A DNA stretch of 33,767 nt from Bacteroidales bacterium (GTDB lineage Bacteria; Bacteroidota; Bacteroidia; Bacteroidales; UBA12077): assembly GCA_013138975.1 (NCBI GenBank), contig WTBR01000214.1, forward strand, positions 1 through 33,767, written 5' to 3'. Shown in pieces: positions 7,555 through 17,337 of the stretch (its first letter is position 1; each line of letters starts with the position of its first letter). Both the position numbers and the translations under genes were made by a program. The notes under the pieces are model-generated. The model searched no databases. It was not told the origin of the DNA and was given only the letters and a program-made list of their open reading frames with translations.

Positions 7555-10500
7555 ATGGAACATAAATACGATTTATCCAATTTAGCAGAGTCTGATTATG
7601 AATCAATAGCTCAGGAATTAATTCAAAGTGCACTTAATCTGGACTTGCAGTATTACGAAGGTTCTGTAGCTGCTGTAGGTGTTGATTTTTGGAAACAAAA
7701 TAAAAAAGGACAAGCAGAAGTAGTTGCAATGGTAATTGATCATTTAAATGCAAAAGAATGGTCGTATGGGGGTATTCTGGCTAAGATTAAAAAAGATATT
7801 GAATTTTTGAATGCGGAAGAATATATTATTATTGATTATTTGAAACAAGACCCTTCCTTTTATTCAGACCTTATTAAGAATTCCGGCATTAAAATATCTT
7901 ATTATGGAATCGACTGGATTCAAGAGCAATTGCATAACTATCCGAAAATAGTAGAAAAATATAAGCTTAAATCTGCAAGTGCAGAAGAATTAAATGAAAC
8001 TGAAGTTATTGAAAAACCAAAGAGCCTAAAAGCACAACTAAAAAAACTCGCCACTGCAGGAAGAAATTTCTTTGCTCTAGGTCACATGTGGGGAACCGAA
8101 GATCAAATACCTCGTTTTCTTAAAGAAGGAATTTGGGAAAATGGACATAAAGAAAAAAGAACAAACGATGTAATCAGAATAAGAAAAGGAGATGTAGTCT
8201 TTATTCAATCTTCATCTTCAGGCTCTGCTTATATGAGGATTAAAGCTATTGGTGTTGTTACTGAGAATAAGGGCGATGGTCACCAAATACTTGTTAACTG
8301 GAATCAAGTTGATCCTATAGATATACAAGGGTTTGGCGCATATACAAATGCAATTTCACAAATTGGTGGTGAATACCTTATTCTAATTTTTAAAGACTTA
8401 TACGAAAAGTTACCTAAGGTATTTGATATTATAGATAATCTTACTGGAATTATCCCCCAAAAAGAATTATTGATTGATTTTGATCTGTTTGCAAAACAGA
8501 AATTCGATATTATTCAAGATAAAGAATTTTATTTCCAAAAAGCATTAGATGTATTAGAGGAAATAAAAATGTTTAAAGCGGCAGCTGGTTTTTTGAAAAA
8601 AGGAGAAATTGAGGCTAGTAAATCTGCTAAAAACATACAAGAGTCACCTTATGAAAAACTAAATGTTCATTGGAATAAAAGAGGAAAGTTAAAAACAGGT
8701 GATTTTATAATATCCCTGCAAAAGAAACAAGCTGAATTAGTTCCTCTTTTTGAATTAATTTCTAAGTTTCTTTCCTATGCAGATAGTAAAGCTTGGAATA
8801 AACAGAAACTAAATGAATATAAAAATAAAAGGAGCATAGCCAGAACAGATGTAAGCCAAAATAATCTGGTAAATCAATTTATACAATATGCAATAAATGA
8901 CTTTGAATTAGTTTCTGAGCAGTCGGACAGTAATTTTTATCATATTATTAAATACCTGGAAAATCCTGTAACAAGGTTTAATATTATTTCTGATAAACAT
9001 AGAAAATTAATAAGTAAGTTTTTTCTTGGACAAATATATACGGGCGATATTTTTCACAGTAACTTAAAAGAGTACTTCGATAAATATGGTGTTGATGTTA
9101 GCAATCCCCAAAACTTAACCCATTTATACACCAGTACTATTTATGATAAGGCAATTCGAAAACATTGGGATACTGATGCCAGTAGCGTAGGGAATGTATC
9201 ACCAGATCTTAATGGTACAAATGGAGAAGATATTCCAAGTGATGATAAGGATCAAAATAAAGAATCTGAACAAATCAAAGATAAAATTCCATTCCACCTC
9301 GATAAAGTAGTTAAAGAAGATAAATTAGGACGAGAACCTGTTGCCAAAGCATTTGTACGCATGCTAAAAAAGGATATTTTCACAAAGAAACTTGACCATT
9401 CTTTTATGGTTCATTTACAAGGAGAATGGGGTGCAGGAAAATCTTCTTTTTTACAGCTAATAAAGAAAAATTTAAACTCAAACGACGAAAAGTGGGTAGT
9501 TGTAGATTATAATGCATGGCAAAATCAGCATATTTCTCCTCCTTGGTGGACTTTGATTGATCAAATCTATAGACAATCAAAATCGGAATTAAATTGGTGG
9601 TTTAGATCTGGCTTATGGATAAAAGAAAACTTAAGAAGGGTAATTTGGTATCGTGGATGGCAAAAAATATTAGCTTTAGCTTTAACCATTGCTTTTATAA
9701 TATCATTAAAAGAATTTGGTAGCGATATTTATAAATTCCTTACAGGACAATCATTCAAATCGGTAAATATCGAGGATAAAGATAAAATAAAAGCATTAAG
9801 TGATTTTGCAAAATTACTTCTTACTTTAGGTACAGGTGTAGGTGTTATTTACTCTTTTTCCAGATTCCTTTCTTCATCATTTTTAATGAAAACACCAGAA
9901 GATGCAGTCTCTTTTATGAGTAAAGCTTCTGATCCAATGAGTAGAATCAAAAAGCATTTTAATAATTTAGTTAATAATATAAACAAAAGACAAAAAGATA
10001 ATCGAATAAATAACGTGCTTAAAAAAGTAGGTTTTAAAGTAAGAGAAAGACAACTTGCTATTTTTATTGACGATATTGACCGATGTAACAAGGAGTTTAT
10101 TGTAAAATTACTGGAAGGAATACAAACCCTTTTTAAAGAAAAAAGGGTCTTATATATAGTTGCCGGCGATAAAAAATGGATTACCACAAGTTTTGGAAAT
10201 ACATATAATGAGTTTGCCAATAACGATCAGGATAATAATCATTTAGGTGATTTGTTTTTAGAAAAAGCATTTCAATTATCTTTTCGTATGCCAAATGTAG
10301 CAGAAGAAGCTAAAAAAGAGTACTGGAATTATATACTTGGAATAGAAGATACTGTTGAAGATACTATTGATGATGATATCGAAGATTTAAGAAATGCAGC
10401 TGTTGAATTAGCAGCTACAACTGAAGATATTGCTGATCCTGTGTATATGAAAGAAATTGAAAAAAGCTTTAATTTAAGTAGAGATGCCGTTTCTAATATT

Positions 10501-10878
10501 GTTATTGAAGAAAAAAACAGCGATAATGAAGAATTACAACATTTATTAAAAGACTTCCATACTATTATCGATCCTAACCCAAGATCCATAAAGCGACTGG
10601 CAAATAATTATACTATGATTAGGTCAACACTTATTGCTGAACGTAAAAGCCTTTCGGCAGATAAAATATTCAGATGGCTTGTTATAGAAGATTTGCATCC
10701 TAAGATTAAAATTGAGATTAAAAACATTTCCTCATTTGAAGAACTTGAAGCATATTTTGATAAAGAAATATTGGAAGGAAATGCAGATAATGTGTGTAAA
10801 AACTTGTTACTTGGAGGCGAAAATATAGATGGTGAAGCTTTACAAATAGAAGAAATTAAAAACATAATAGGATTTTAA
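7555..10878 (+). CDS. KAP-family P-loop NTPase with nuclease-like and EVE/PUA-like N-terminal regions
   Basis: A 1107-residue multidomain protein. Residues 1-145 look like a degenerate restriction-endonuclease fold: a helix with E16/E21, then GVD (D44) and AEVVAMV (E55), but the expected catalytic Lys is absent. Residues 165-275 (FFALGHMWGTEDQ…GDVVFIQ…MRIKAIGVV) resemble the EVE/PUA-like modules found in McrB-type and other defence proteins. The C-terminal half is a KAP NTPase, with Walker A GEWGAGKSS (623-631, K629), two predicted TMs between the Walker motifs (about 706-719 and 757-775), and Walker B IFIDDIDR (836-843). The TMs inside the P-loop domain are typical of KAP proteins. A GTG at 7552 precedes the chosen ATG. 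The gene sits between hsdM and hsdS. KAP ATPases include the phage-exclusion protein PifA, so an antiviral role is plausible but inferred. Confidence 0.85.
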   Translation: MEHKYDLSNLAESDYESIAQELIQSALNLDLQYYEGSVAAVGVDFWKQNKKGQAEVVAMVIDHLNAKEWSYGGILAKIKKDIEFLNAEEYIIIDYLKQDPSFYSDLIKNSGIKISYYGIDWIQEQLHNYPKIVEKYKLKSASAEELNETEVIEKPKSLKAQLKKLATAGRNFFALGHMWGTEDQIPRFLKEGIWENGHKEKRTNDVIRIRKGDVVFIQSSSSGSAYMRIKAIGVVTENKGDGHQILVNWNQVDPIDIQGFGAYTNAISQIGGEYLILIFKDLYEKLPKVFDIIDNLTGIIPQKELLIDFDLFAKQKFDIIQDKEFYFQKALDVLEEIKMFKAAAGFLKKGEIEASKSAKNIQESPYEKLNVHWNKRGKLKTGDFIISLQKKQAELVPLFELISKFLSYADSKAWNKQKLNEYKNKRSIARTDVSQNNLVNQFIQYAINDFELVSEQSDSNFYHIIKYLENPVTRFNIISDKHRKLISKFFLGQIYTGDIFHSNLKEYFDKYGVDVSNPQNLTHLYTSTIYDKAIRKHWDTDASSVGNVSPDLNGTNGEDIPSDDKDQNKESEQIKDKIPFHLDKVVKEDKLGREPVAKAFVRMLKKDIFTKKLDHSFMVHLQGEWGAGKSSFLQLIKKNLNSNDEKWVVVDYNAWQNQHISPPWWTLIDQIYRQSKSELNWWFRSGLWIKENLRRVIWYRGWQKILALALTIAFIISLKEFGSDIYKFLTGQSFKSVNIEDKDKIKALSDFAKLLLTLGTGVGVIYSFSRFLSSSFLMKTPEDAVSFMSKASDPMSRIKKHFNNLVNNINKRQKDNRINNVLKKVGFKVRERQLAIFIDDIDRCNKEFIVKLLEGIQTLFKEKRVLYIVAGDKKWITTSFGNTYNEFANNDQDNNHLGDLFLEKAFQLSFRMPNVAEEAKKEYWNYILGIEDTVEDTIDDDIEDLRNAAVELAATTEDIADPVYMKEIEKSFNLSRDAVSNIVIEEKNSDNEELQHLLKDFHTIIDPNPRSIKRLANNYTMIRSTLIAERKSLSADKIFRWLVIEDLHPKIKIEIKNISSFEELEAYFDKEILEGNADNVCKNLLLGGENIDGEALQIEEIKNIIGF

Positions 10879-10904
10879 ATGCTGAATAACCGGAAAAATA
10901 TAAA

Positions 10905-11082
10905 ACTAGTGTCAAGTCAAGCTTCTAGTTTCGGGTCGACCTGACAGAGTTTGAATTCGCCAAGCCGCTTCAAGCGGCTAGGCGAATATGAATACCTGTC
11001 AGAGTCTGGTAGTAAAACTCTGCCAGGTCATTCTGACTCTGTCAGGTTTTCAAAGAAAAAGCATCCTTGACTTGACACTAGT
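10905..11082. mobile_element. 178-bp MITE-like element with 17-bp terminal inverted repeats
   Basis: ACTAGTGTCAAGTCAAG (10905-10921) and CTTGACTTGACACTAGT (11066-11082) are perfect inverted repeats. Nested inside are CTGACAGAG and CTCTGTCAG, and a 33-bp palindrome at 10955-10987. There is no coding capacity. It lies between the KAP gene and hsdS and would form a long hairpin in the transcript. Confidence 0.75.
10955..10987. repeat. 33-bp REP-like palindrome, copy 1
   Basis: Begins ATTCGCCAAGCCGCTT and ends with its near-perfect inverse. Other copies are at 15645-15677, 20992-21024 and 28268-28300. Confidence 0.9.
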
Positions 11083-11164
11083 AGACCGTTTTTCTTTCGG
11101 AAGTATAGAATACAATGGCAATGAAGACACAGCACAAGAAACCAAAAAGTAGAGGAAAAAATAA

Positions 11165-12454
11165 ATGCCAAATAACTGGAAAACATACACCATTGAGAAT
11201 ATTGCAGCAGATATAGCAATGGGACCCTTTGGTTCAAATATAAAAAGAGAAAATTTTGTAGAGTCAGGTGTGCCTGTGATTAGAGGAAATAATCTTAATT
11301 ACGGAAGATTTAAAGACTATGATTTTGTTTATTTAACTGAAGAAAAGGCAACATCATTGAAAAGGAGTGTGGCATATTCGGATGAATTGGTTTTTACACA
11401 TCGTGGTACGATAGGACAAGTTGGAATAATCCCTAAGAATTCTTATCCAAGATATGTTGTTTCTCAAAGTCAAATGAGATTAGCATTAAATAAAGAAAAG
11501 GCAAATCCGTTGTTTATTTTTTATTATTTCAGGTCTCAATATGGACAACGTGAATGGTTAATGAATAGCTCTCAAGTTGGCGTTCCTGCAATTGCTCAAC
11601 CAACAGCATCACTAAAGGGCTGTAAAATAAACCTGCCACCGATAGAAGAACAAAAAGCCATCGCCTCCATACTCTCAGCCCTCGACGACAAAATAGAGCT
11701 CAACCTACAAACCAACAAAACCCTTGAAGAAATGGCAATGACATTATACAAACATTGGTTTGTAGATTTTGGCCCTTTCCAAAATGGTGAGTTTATAGAT
11801 TCTGAATTGGGGAAAATTCCGAAGGGGTGGGAAGTGAAAAGTATTGGGGATATATATCAAACCACTTCAGGTGGTACACCAAGCAGGAAAAAACTTGAAT
11901 TTTATGAAGGAGGTACTATTCCTTGGGTAAAATCTAAAGAATTATATGGAACTTTTGTGATAGATACTGAAGAAAAAATTACACAGTTAGGTATTGAGAA
12001 ATCTTCAGCAAAATTAATTCCCAAAAAATCAGTATTGTTGGCTATGTATGGAGCAACAGTAGGTGAAACTAGTATTTTATCGAATGAATCTACATGTAAT
12101 CAGGCTATTTGTGCGATCATACAAAAAGATATATCCTATTTGTATGTATTTCATTATTTAAGATATTACAAGTCGGAGATATTAAATCAAGCTGTTGGTT
12201 CAGCTCAGCAAAATATAAGTCAAGTAATTATTAAAAATTTCAAAGTAGTTTCGCCTCCTAAAAATTTGGGAGTTTTTAATGAGATAGAAGATTACTATAA
12301 TACAATTGAACAAAATTTAATTGAAAACCAAACCCTAACCACCCTCCGCGATACCCTATTACCCAAACTCATCAGCGGAGAAGTACGCATAAAAGATGTA
12401 GAACAAACCATAACAGATCACGAAAGTGTTCGGGACGAAATAAATATCGAATGA
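11165..12454 (+). CDS. hsdS: Type I restriction-modification specificity subunit (HsdS)
   Basis: DNA-recognition subunit of the type I enzyme. It has the usual two target-recognition domains: TRD1 at about 1-157 and TRD2 at about 214-385 (starting LGKIPKGWEVKSIGDIY). The first conserved helical spacer begins PPIEEQKAIASILSALDDKI at about 158, and the second ends with LRDTLLPKLISGEVRI near 395-410. The length (429 residues) is normal, and both TRDs appear complete. The stop codon overlaps the hsdR start by 4 nt (ATGA at 12451-12454), so the two genes are translationally coupled. The target sequence cannot be deduced by eye. Confidence 0.95.
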   Translation: MPNNWKTYTIENIAADIAMGPFGSNIKRENFVESGVPVIRGNNLNYGRFKDYDFVYLTEEKATSLKRSVAYSDELVFTHRGTIGQVGIIPKNSYPRYVVSQSQMRLALNKEKANPLFIFYYFRSQYGQREWLMNSSQVGVPAIAQPTASLKGCKINLPPIEEQKAIASILSALDDKIELNLQTNKTLEEMAMTLYKHWFVDFGPFQNGEFIDSELGKIPKGWEVKSIGDIYQTTSGGTPSRKKLEFYEGGTIPWVKSKELYGTFVIDTEEKITQLGIEKSSAKLIPKKSVLLAMYGATVGETSILSNESTCNQAICAIIQKDISYLYVFHYLRYYKSEILNQAVGSAQQNISQVIIKNFKVVSPPKNLGVFNEIEDYYNTIEQNLIENQTLTTLRDTLLPKLISGEVRIKDVEQTITDHESVRDEINIE

Positions 12455-15453
12455 CAGAACTAATTGAAATAACCGTACAAAAAGCTGCCATAGAATGGTT
12501 ACAGGAACTGGGTTATACGCACCGGGAAGGCAACTCGTTAAAGCGTGAGCCCAAAAAAGTAGTGCTCGAAGACGAATTGCGGGCTTTTCTGCAAAAAACA
12601 TATTCCGATATTCCTGCCACTGCCATAAACGAAGCAATGGCTGCTTTTACTCAGCACGAGGGCATGGATCTGGATTATCGTAACCGCGATTTTCATCGTA
12701 AACTTACACAAGGCGTTTCTGTTAGTTGGAAAGATACCAACGGAAAAGAAAATGCCAAGCATATTTACCCAATCAATTTTAAAGAACAACACAAAAACAA
12801 TTTTGTATGTGCCGATGAGCTAAGCATTGTAGGTAAAAACAACCGCCGCCCCGATTTAATCATCTTTATAAATGGTTTACCACTTATTGTTTTCGAATTT
12901 AAAAATATGTGGAGACAAGATGTAGATGTAAGCAATGCACATAATCAAATTACACAATATGTAAAAGATATTCCGCAATTGTTCGATTACAATGCCATAA
13001 CCGTAATATCCGACGGAATGGAAGCCTTGCACGGTATGTACAGCTCTGCAATGGAATGGTTTGCACCCTGGAAAAGCCTTAATGGAAACCAAACAGAACA
13101 AGACAAGGGCTTGCAACTGGAAACCCTGTTAAAAGGACTGTTCCCAAAAGAAACCCTGTTGAACTACCTCAAAAACTTCATCTTTCACGAAGATCATAAT
13201 GGAATGATCATAAAGAAAGGAGCCAAGTATCATCAGTATTGGGGCATTAATAAAGCAGTGCAATCGGCTCTTGAAAATATAAAACCACAAGGCGATGGTC
13301 GTTTGGGTGTAATATGGCATACGCAGGGTTCGGGTAAAAGTATTTCCATGGCTATATTAACAGGTATATTACGCTCATTGCCCCAAATGAAAAATCCTAC
13401 CATAGTAATACAAGTCGATCGTTCCGATTTGGATTTGCAACTTTACAAAAGTTTTGTTTTATGTAAAGATTTGGTTGGCGATGTACAACATGCAAATACC
13501 ACCAACGATTTAAGAGATTTGTTAAGTACCGATGGAGGGGGAGTGATATTTACAACCATCGAAAAATTCAGGTTAAAAGGACAAGATTCAGACAAAGAAA
13601 ATAAGCACCCCATATTATCGGAACGTTACAATTTAATTATAATGGCCGATGAGGCACATCGTACACAATATGGTTTTAAAGAGGGTGGATTTGCACAAAA
13701 CATACGCATAGCATTGCCCAATGCATCCTTTATGGGATTTACAGGCACACCCGTCGATAGCAAAGATGCCGATACCCAACTGGTGTTTGGCCCAACCATT
13801 CATACCTACGATATTAAACAAGCTGTGGAAGATGGAGCTACCGTGCCCATTAACTACGAACCTAAAATGGTTCCCTTAAATATTAAAGCCAAATTTACAG
13901 CAGAGCTTGAGGAGGTAGAAGAGCTCGACGAAGAAAATACACATAGCGTTTGGGCTGCCATAGAAGATGCTGCCGGAGCAGATGATAGAGTGAAACGTGT
14001 GGCAAAAGAAATTCTGGTTCATTTTAAAAAACGAACACTACCACTACCAGGCAAAGCCATGATTGTGTGCATGAGCCGTAAAAATTGCGTTAAAATGTAC
14101 GATGCCATTACTGCTTTGGAATCTTGTCCCGAAGTAGCCGTAATTATGACCAGTAATATTGGCAAAGATCCTGTGGCATGGAATCCACATATTAGAACAA
14201 AAGAAAATATGGAGGCCATAAAAGGCCGATTTATAAAATCAGACGATCCGCTAAAAATAGTAATCGTTCGCGATATGTGGTTAACCGGTTTCGATGCGCC
14301 CTGTGCACATACCATGTATGTCGATAAAATAATGAAAGGGCATAACCTAATGCAAGCCATTGCCAGAGTAAACAGGGTATTTGAAAATAAACCCAACGGA
14401 TTAGTGGTCGATTTTATTGGTATCTCCGATTTTCTGGCAAAAGCAAGCAAAAAATACACAGGTGGCGGTGGCAAAGGAAAACCAACCATTGATATTAATT
14501 CGGTGGTTAATTTATGCATAGAGCAATTACATACTACAAAAGCTTTAATGGGCAATTTCGATTTGGATGAAATCAACAGTATGTCGTCTACCGAATTAGT
14601 TAAATGGTCGAATAGTTTATTTAATGATTTGATAAAATCGGATGCCGTAAGCGATAAGTTTTTATTGGAAGAGCGTAAGTTAACGGAGCTGGTTGCAATG
14701 ACCAATTCTGATAAGCGTATCTGGGAATTTCACGAAGAAATAGCCGTGATTCAGAAATTCAGGGATATGATTCGAAAAATGAAATTTCCCCCTGGGCCAC
14801 AACGCAAAAAGAACGAGCGAATTAGAGATTTAATAAGCAAATCCTTAGAATCGCACCCTATAATTGATTTGGCTGCCATGTACGATCTCGATAAAATTGA
14901 TATTTCTATTGTCGATGATCGCTTTCAGGCCACAGTAAAAGAAAAAGGAGGCGAGAATGTAAAGATAGAATTGCTTCGTCGAATTATTAACGATGAGTTA
15001 AAAGTAAAATCGTCTAAAAACATTAAGAAGTACCGAAAGTTAAAAGATGAGCTGGAAGAGGTTTTGAGAAGATATCATACCAATAGCATGAATTCTATTG
15101 CTACCATCAAACATTTGCTTGATATGGCAAGCGATTTTAAAAATGAAGATACACGAATAAAACAATTAGGTTTAAAAGAAGATGAACTGGCTTTTTATGA
15201 TTTATTAATTGCCAACGAAAAACTATTGAACGAAAAAGGGCCAATCCAGGATTTAGTGCATAAGGTTGTAAAATCGATGAAGAAAAGCTTTCAAATCGAC
15301 TGGACAAAAAAAGAAGATGCACGAGCTGCAATTCGCCTGGCAGTTAAAAAAGAACTAAAAGGGAAAGTTCCTTTCTCTGAATTAGATAATTTATTAAAAG
15401 AAGTAGTAGAACAAGCCGAAGGCCAGTATAAAGATTGGCCAATGGTGGGTTAA
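12451..15453 (+). CDS. hsdR: Type I restriction endonuclease subunit (HsdR)
   Basis: Restriction and DNA-translocation subunit, 1000 residues. The N-terminal PD-(D/E)xK nuclease is intact: D135 in RRPDLIIFI, then E149 and K151 in VFEFK. The SF2 motor follows: Walker A THQGSGKS-like TQGSGKS with K296, DEAH at 400-403, motif III GFTGTPV, and motif VI QAIARVNRVF. A C-terminal helical part, used to join the HsdM2S core, ends at VEQAEGQYKDWPMVG. All catalytic motifs are present, so restriction is probably functional. It starts inside the end of hsdS and is the last gene of the locus; no clear terminator is visible downstream. Confidence 0.96.
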   Translation: MTELIEITVQKAAIEWLQELGYTHREGNSLKREPKKVVLEDELRAFLQKTYSDIPATAINEAMAAFTQHEGMDLDYRNRDFHRKLTQGVSVSWKDTNGKENAKHIYPINFKEQHKNNFVCADELSIVGKNNRRPDLIIFINGLPLIVFEFKNMWRQDVDVSNAHNQITQYVKDIPQLFDYNAITVISDGMEALHGMYSSAMEWFAPWKSLNGNQTEQDKGLQLETLLKGLFPKETLLNYLKNFIFHEDHNGMIIKKGAKYHQYWGINKAVQSALENIKPQGDGRLGVIWHTQGSGKSISMAILTGILRSLPQMKNPTIVIQVDRSDLDLQLYKSFVLCKDLVGDVQHANTTNDLRDLLSTDGGGVIFTTIEKFRLKGQDSDKENKHPILSERYNLIIMADEAHRTQYGFKEGGFAQNIRIALPNASFMGFTGTPVDSKDADTQLVFGPTIHTYDIKQAVEDGATVPINYEPKMVPLNIKAKFTAELEEVEELDEENTHSVWAAIEDAAGADDRVKRVAKEILVHFKKRTLPLPGKAMIVCMSRKNCVKMYDAITALESCPEVAVIMTSNIGKDPVAWNPHIRTKENMEAIKGRFIKSDDPLKIVIVRDMWLTGFDAPCAHTMYVDKIMKGHNLMQAIARVNRVFENKPNGLVVDFIGISDFLAKASKKYTGGGGKGKPTIDINSVVNLCIEQLHTTKALMGNFDLDEINSMSSTELVKWSNSLFNDLIKSDAVSDKFLLEERKLTELVAMTNSDKRIWEFHEEIAVIQKFRDMIRKMKFPPGPQRKKNERIRDLISKSLESHPIIDLAAMYDLDKIDISIVDDRFQATVKEKGGENVKIELLRRIINDELKVKSSKNIKKYRKLKDELEEVLRRYHTNSMNSIATIKHLLDMASDFKNEDTRIKQLGLKEDELAFYDLLIANEKLLNEKGPIQDLVHKVVKSMKKSFQIDWTKKEDARAAIRLAVKKELKGKVPFSELDNLLKEVVEQAEGQYKDWPMVG

Positions 15454-15904
15454 AAAATAATGGAATTCAGGTGAAATGATTAAATCACTTCAGTTTAGCT
15501 AAAAACCATTGAACGCAGATCACACGGATTTCGGTATTTACCGAAAACGCTGATTAGCACGGATTTTTTATAGAAAATTCATTTGCTTAAATATCTAAAT
15601 TCTAATCATTATAAATGTTATAAACGTGTATCCCTTTTATTTGCATTCGCCAAGCCGCTTCAAGCGGCTAGGCGAATAAGATATAAAAATTAATGCTACA
15701 GAACTATTTCAAGTCTCAGGATTCAAATGTAAGCTTGATCTTAAGGCTAAGCTTATCAAAATTACAAATCTATGGGCATTTGACTCTTTCATTTTCTGTC
15801 TTGTATTAAAATATTAAAGTAAAAATAATACTCAGCTCGACAAATTTCTTTTCGAATAGTTTTCGATAGCTATCAGTTTTATCTATAGGTTTTTATTTCT
15901 AAAA
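15454..15904. other. Gene-free region with repeat remnants
   Basis: Contains an 'AACGCAGATCACACGGATTT' type sequence (about 15514-15533) with an inverted partner-like CGGTATTTACCG nearby, and the 33-bp palindrome at 15645-15677. No gene is supported. Confidence 0.5.
15645..15677. repeat. 33-bp REP-like palindrome, copy 2
   Basis: Identical over 33 bp to the copy at 10955-10987 and followed by AAGATATAA, as is the copy at 28268-28300. Confidence 0.9.
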
Positions 15905-15912
15905 TATTTTTG
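15905..15912 (+). promoter_or_regulatory. Bacteroidota -7 box (TATTTTTG)
   Basis: A perfect TAnnTTTG box. There is no clear TTG at the -33 position. Transcription would start near 15918, which supports the ATG at 15957 rather than the TTG at 15918 as translation start of the next gene. Confidence 0.4.
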
Positions 15913-15956
15913 TTAAATTGCATATAGATCTTAATTGTCATAAAAAACTATTTTAT

Positions 15957-16400
15957 ATGTCGCTTGCTGGATTTATGAGTGTTTTTGGCACAATGGTAAA
16001 TATTGTATCTGCACCTAAAACAATTTATGATTTCTTAATTGCTACCAATGTAATTGACCCCAATTACAAATCCTTAGCTGAATATCAAAAGCCAAATGTG
16101 AAAAGTCAGATTAAAGAAGATGTTTTTATATGTTTTAAGGATGGAGCAGTTTTAAAAAGAGATTTATACGATTTGTTGAAGAAGGATTATGAACTTTATA
16201 GGAAACTAATAAGTAAAGGACATCCAATTCGAGCCAAAATAGAAAAGCCTCATGTTTATAAAGATACTTTCAATTACAATGATTATCAATTGAAGAATGA
16301 ACCAGTTGATATTGGGTGGTTGGGTTATTTTGGATTGATAGTAGCAATGCTAAGTTTTAGTGCTGTATTGTATTTTATATTTTTGGGTGAACTAAAATAA
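15957..16400 (+). CDS. Small membrane protein, unknown function
   Basis: 147 residues from the ATG at 15957. A TTG at 15918 would add 13 residues, but it lies at the predicted transcription start. The N-terminal hydrophobic helix is MSLAGFMSVFGTMVNIV, and a second lies near the C-terminus (WLGYFGLIVAMLSFSAVLY). Between them is a charged soluble region of about 90 residues (IKEDVFICFKDGAVLKRDLY…). The layout suggests two membrane anchors with the middle part on one side. No motif was recognised. It stands alone between repeat-rich gaps. Confidence 0.6.
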   Translation: MSLAGFMSVFGTMVNIVSAPKTIYDFLIATNVIDPNYKSLAEYQKPNVKSQIKEDVFICFKDGAVLKRDLYDLLKKDYELYRKLISKGHPIRAKIEKPHVYKDTFNYNDYQLKNEPVDIGWLGYFGLIVAMLSFSAVLYFIFLGELK

Positions 16401-16401
16401 G

Positions 16402-17170
16402 CTTCGGGAGTACTTCAACAGCGCTCAGAAATCACCTCAGGCTACGTGCTTTATTTGCCGCTTTCAAAAAACGATCCCTCAGCCGGGCGTTTTTCCTTGC
16501 TCGCACCTAAGAAATAATCTAAGTACTTTATTATTTTAAAATCATTAATTCTAATTCTTTGTGTCCCTTTGTGTTTACTTTGTGCTCCTTTGTGGTATAG
16601 CTTATAATATTTTTTGATAATATAGCCTTCGAGAGTACTTCGACAGGCTCAGTAAGCACCTCAGGCTACGTGCATTTCTTTTCTTTTTCTTTTTGGCATT
16701 GCCCCAAAAAGAAACAAAAAAGTCTAGGATAAACGATCCCTCAGCCGGGCGTTTTTCCTTGCCACCGCACCTAAGTAATAATCTAAGTACTTTATTATTT
16801 AATGGCATTTATTCTGTTTGTAATCATTTAATTCACAATGAAATACTAATTTTTATTCTTTGTGTGCCTTTGTGTGTACTTTGTGATTCTTTGTGGTATA
16901 GCTTATAATATTATTTGCTAATATAGCCTTCGAGAGCCTCAGGTTACGTGCATTATTCGAAGCTTTATCACTTTTGGTTGTAGCCTTCGAGAGAACTTCG
17001 ACAGGCTCAGTAAGCACCTCAGGCTACGTGCTTTATTCGACGCTTTCAAAAGATGATTCCTCAGCAGGGTGTTTTTCCTTGCCCGCACCTAAGAAATTAT
17101 CTAAGTACTTTATTATTTTAAATGCATTTTGCTTACTAACTCCATGAAGCCTGAGGTTCTCGAAGGCTGT
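16402..17170. repeat. Three degenerate tandem copies of a 260-320-bp repeat
   Basis: The phrase CCTCAGCCGGGCGTTTTTCC occurs near 16478 and 16738, and a variant near 17059. Each is followed by CACCTAAG…AATCTAAGTACTTTATTATTT and, in copies 1 and 2, by a run of 'ctttgtg' phrases. Copies are joined by pieces with GCCTTCGAGAG, CTTCGACAGGCTCAG and CACCTCAGGCTACGTGC. This fills the gap between two genes; no coding sequence is supported in it. Confidence 0.8.
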
Positions 17171-17337
17171 TTTGAAGGCTAAAAATAAAAACTGATTTAA
17201 AGATTATTGATAAAGGTTTCGAACACTTAAGAATTGCAATTTGAGTGATATATCATAAATATATAATTACTCCCCACTTGCATAAATTTCACAAAGCATG
17301 AGCTTTTTTTATTTGTTTAGGTATAATTTCAAAGTTC

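Larger units (their letters stand above)
10879..11152 (+). pseudogene. Possible small ORF broken by the MITE-like element
   Basis: The KAP stop codon is directly followed by an ATG (10879) reading MLNNRKNIK up to the element. After the element, a frame reads DRFSFGSIEYNGNEDTAQ and stops at TAG 11150-11152, 12 nt before hsdS. Taking out exactly 178 bp joins the two parts in the same frame. The joined peptide would have about 30 residues. The insertion limits and any target duplication are uncertain, so this could be coincidence. Confidence 0.25.

Noticed and set aside
14019..14705. A 228-codon frame antisense to hsdR
   Set aside because: It lies fully within a gene with intact helicase motifs and has no family signature of its own.
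16602..16908. Two frames within the tandem repeat cluster
   Set aside because: They consist of intergenic repeat sequence and overlap on opposite strands; not credible as genes.
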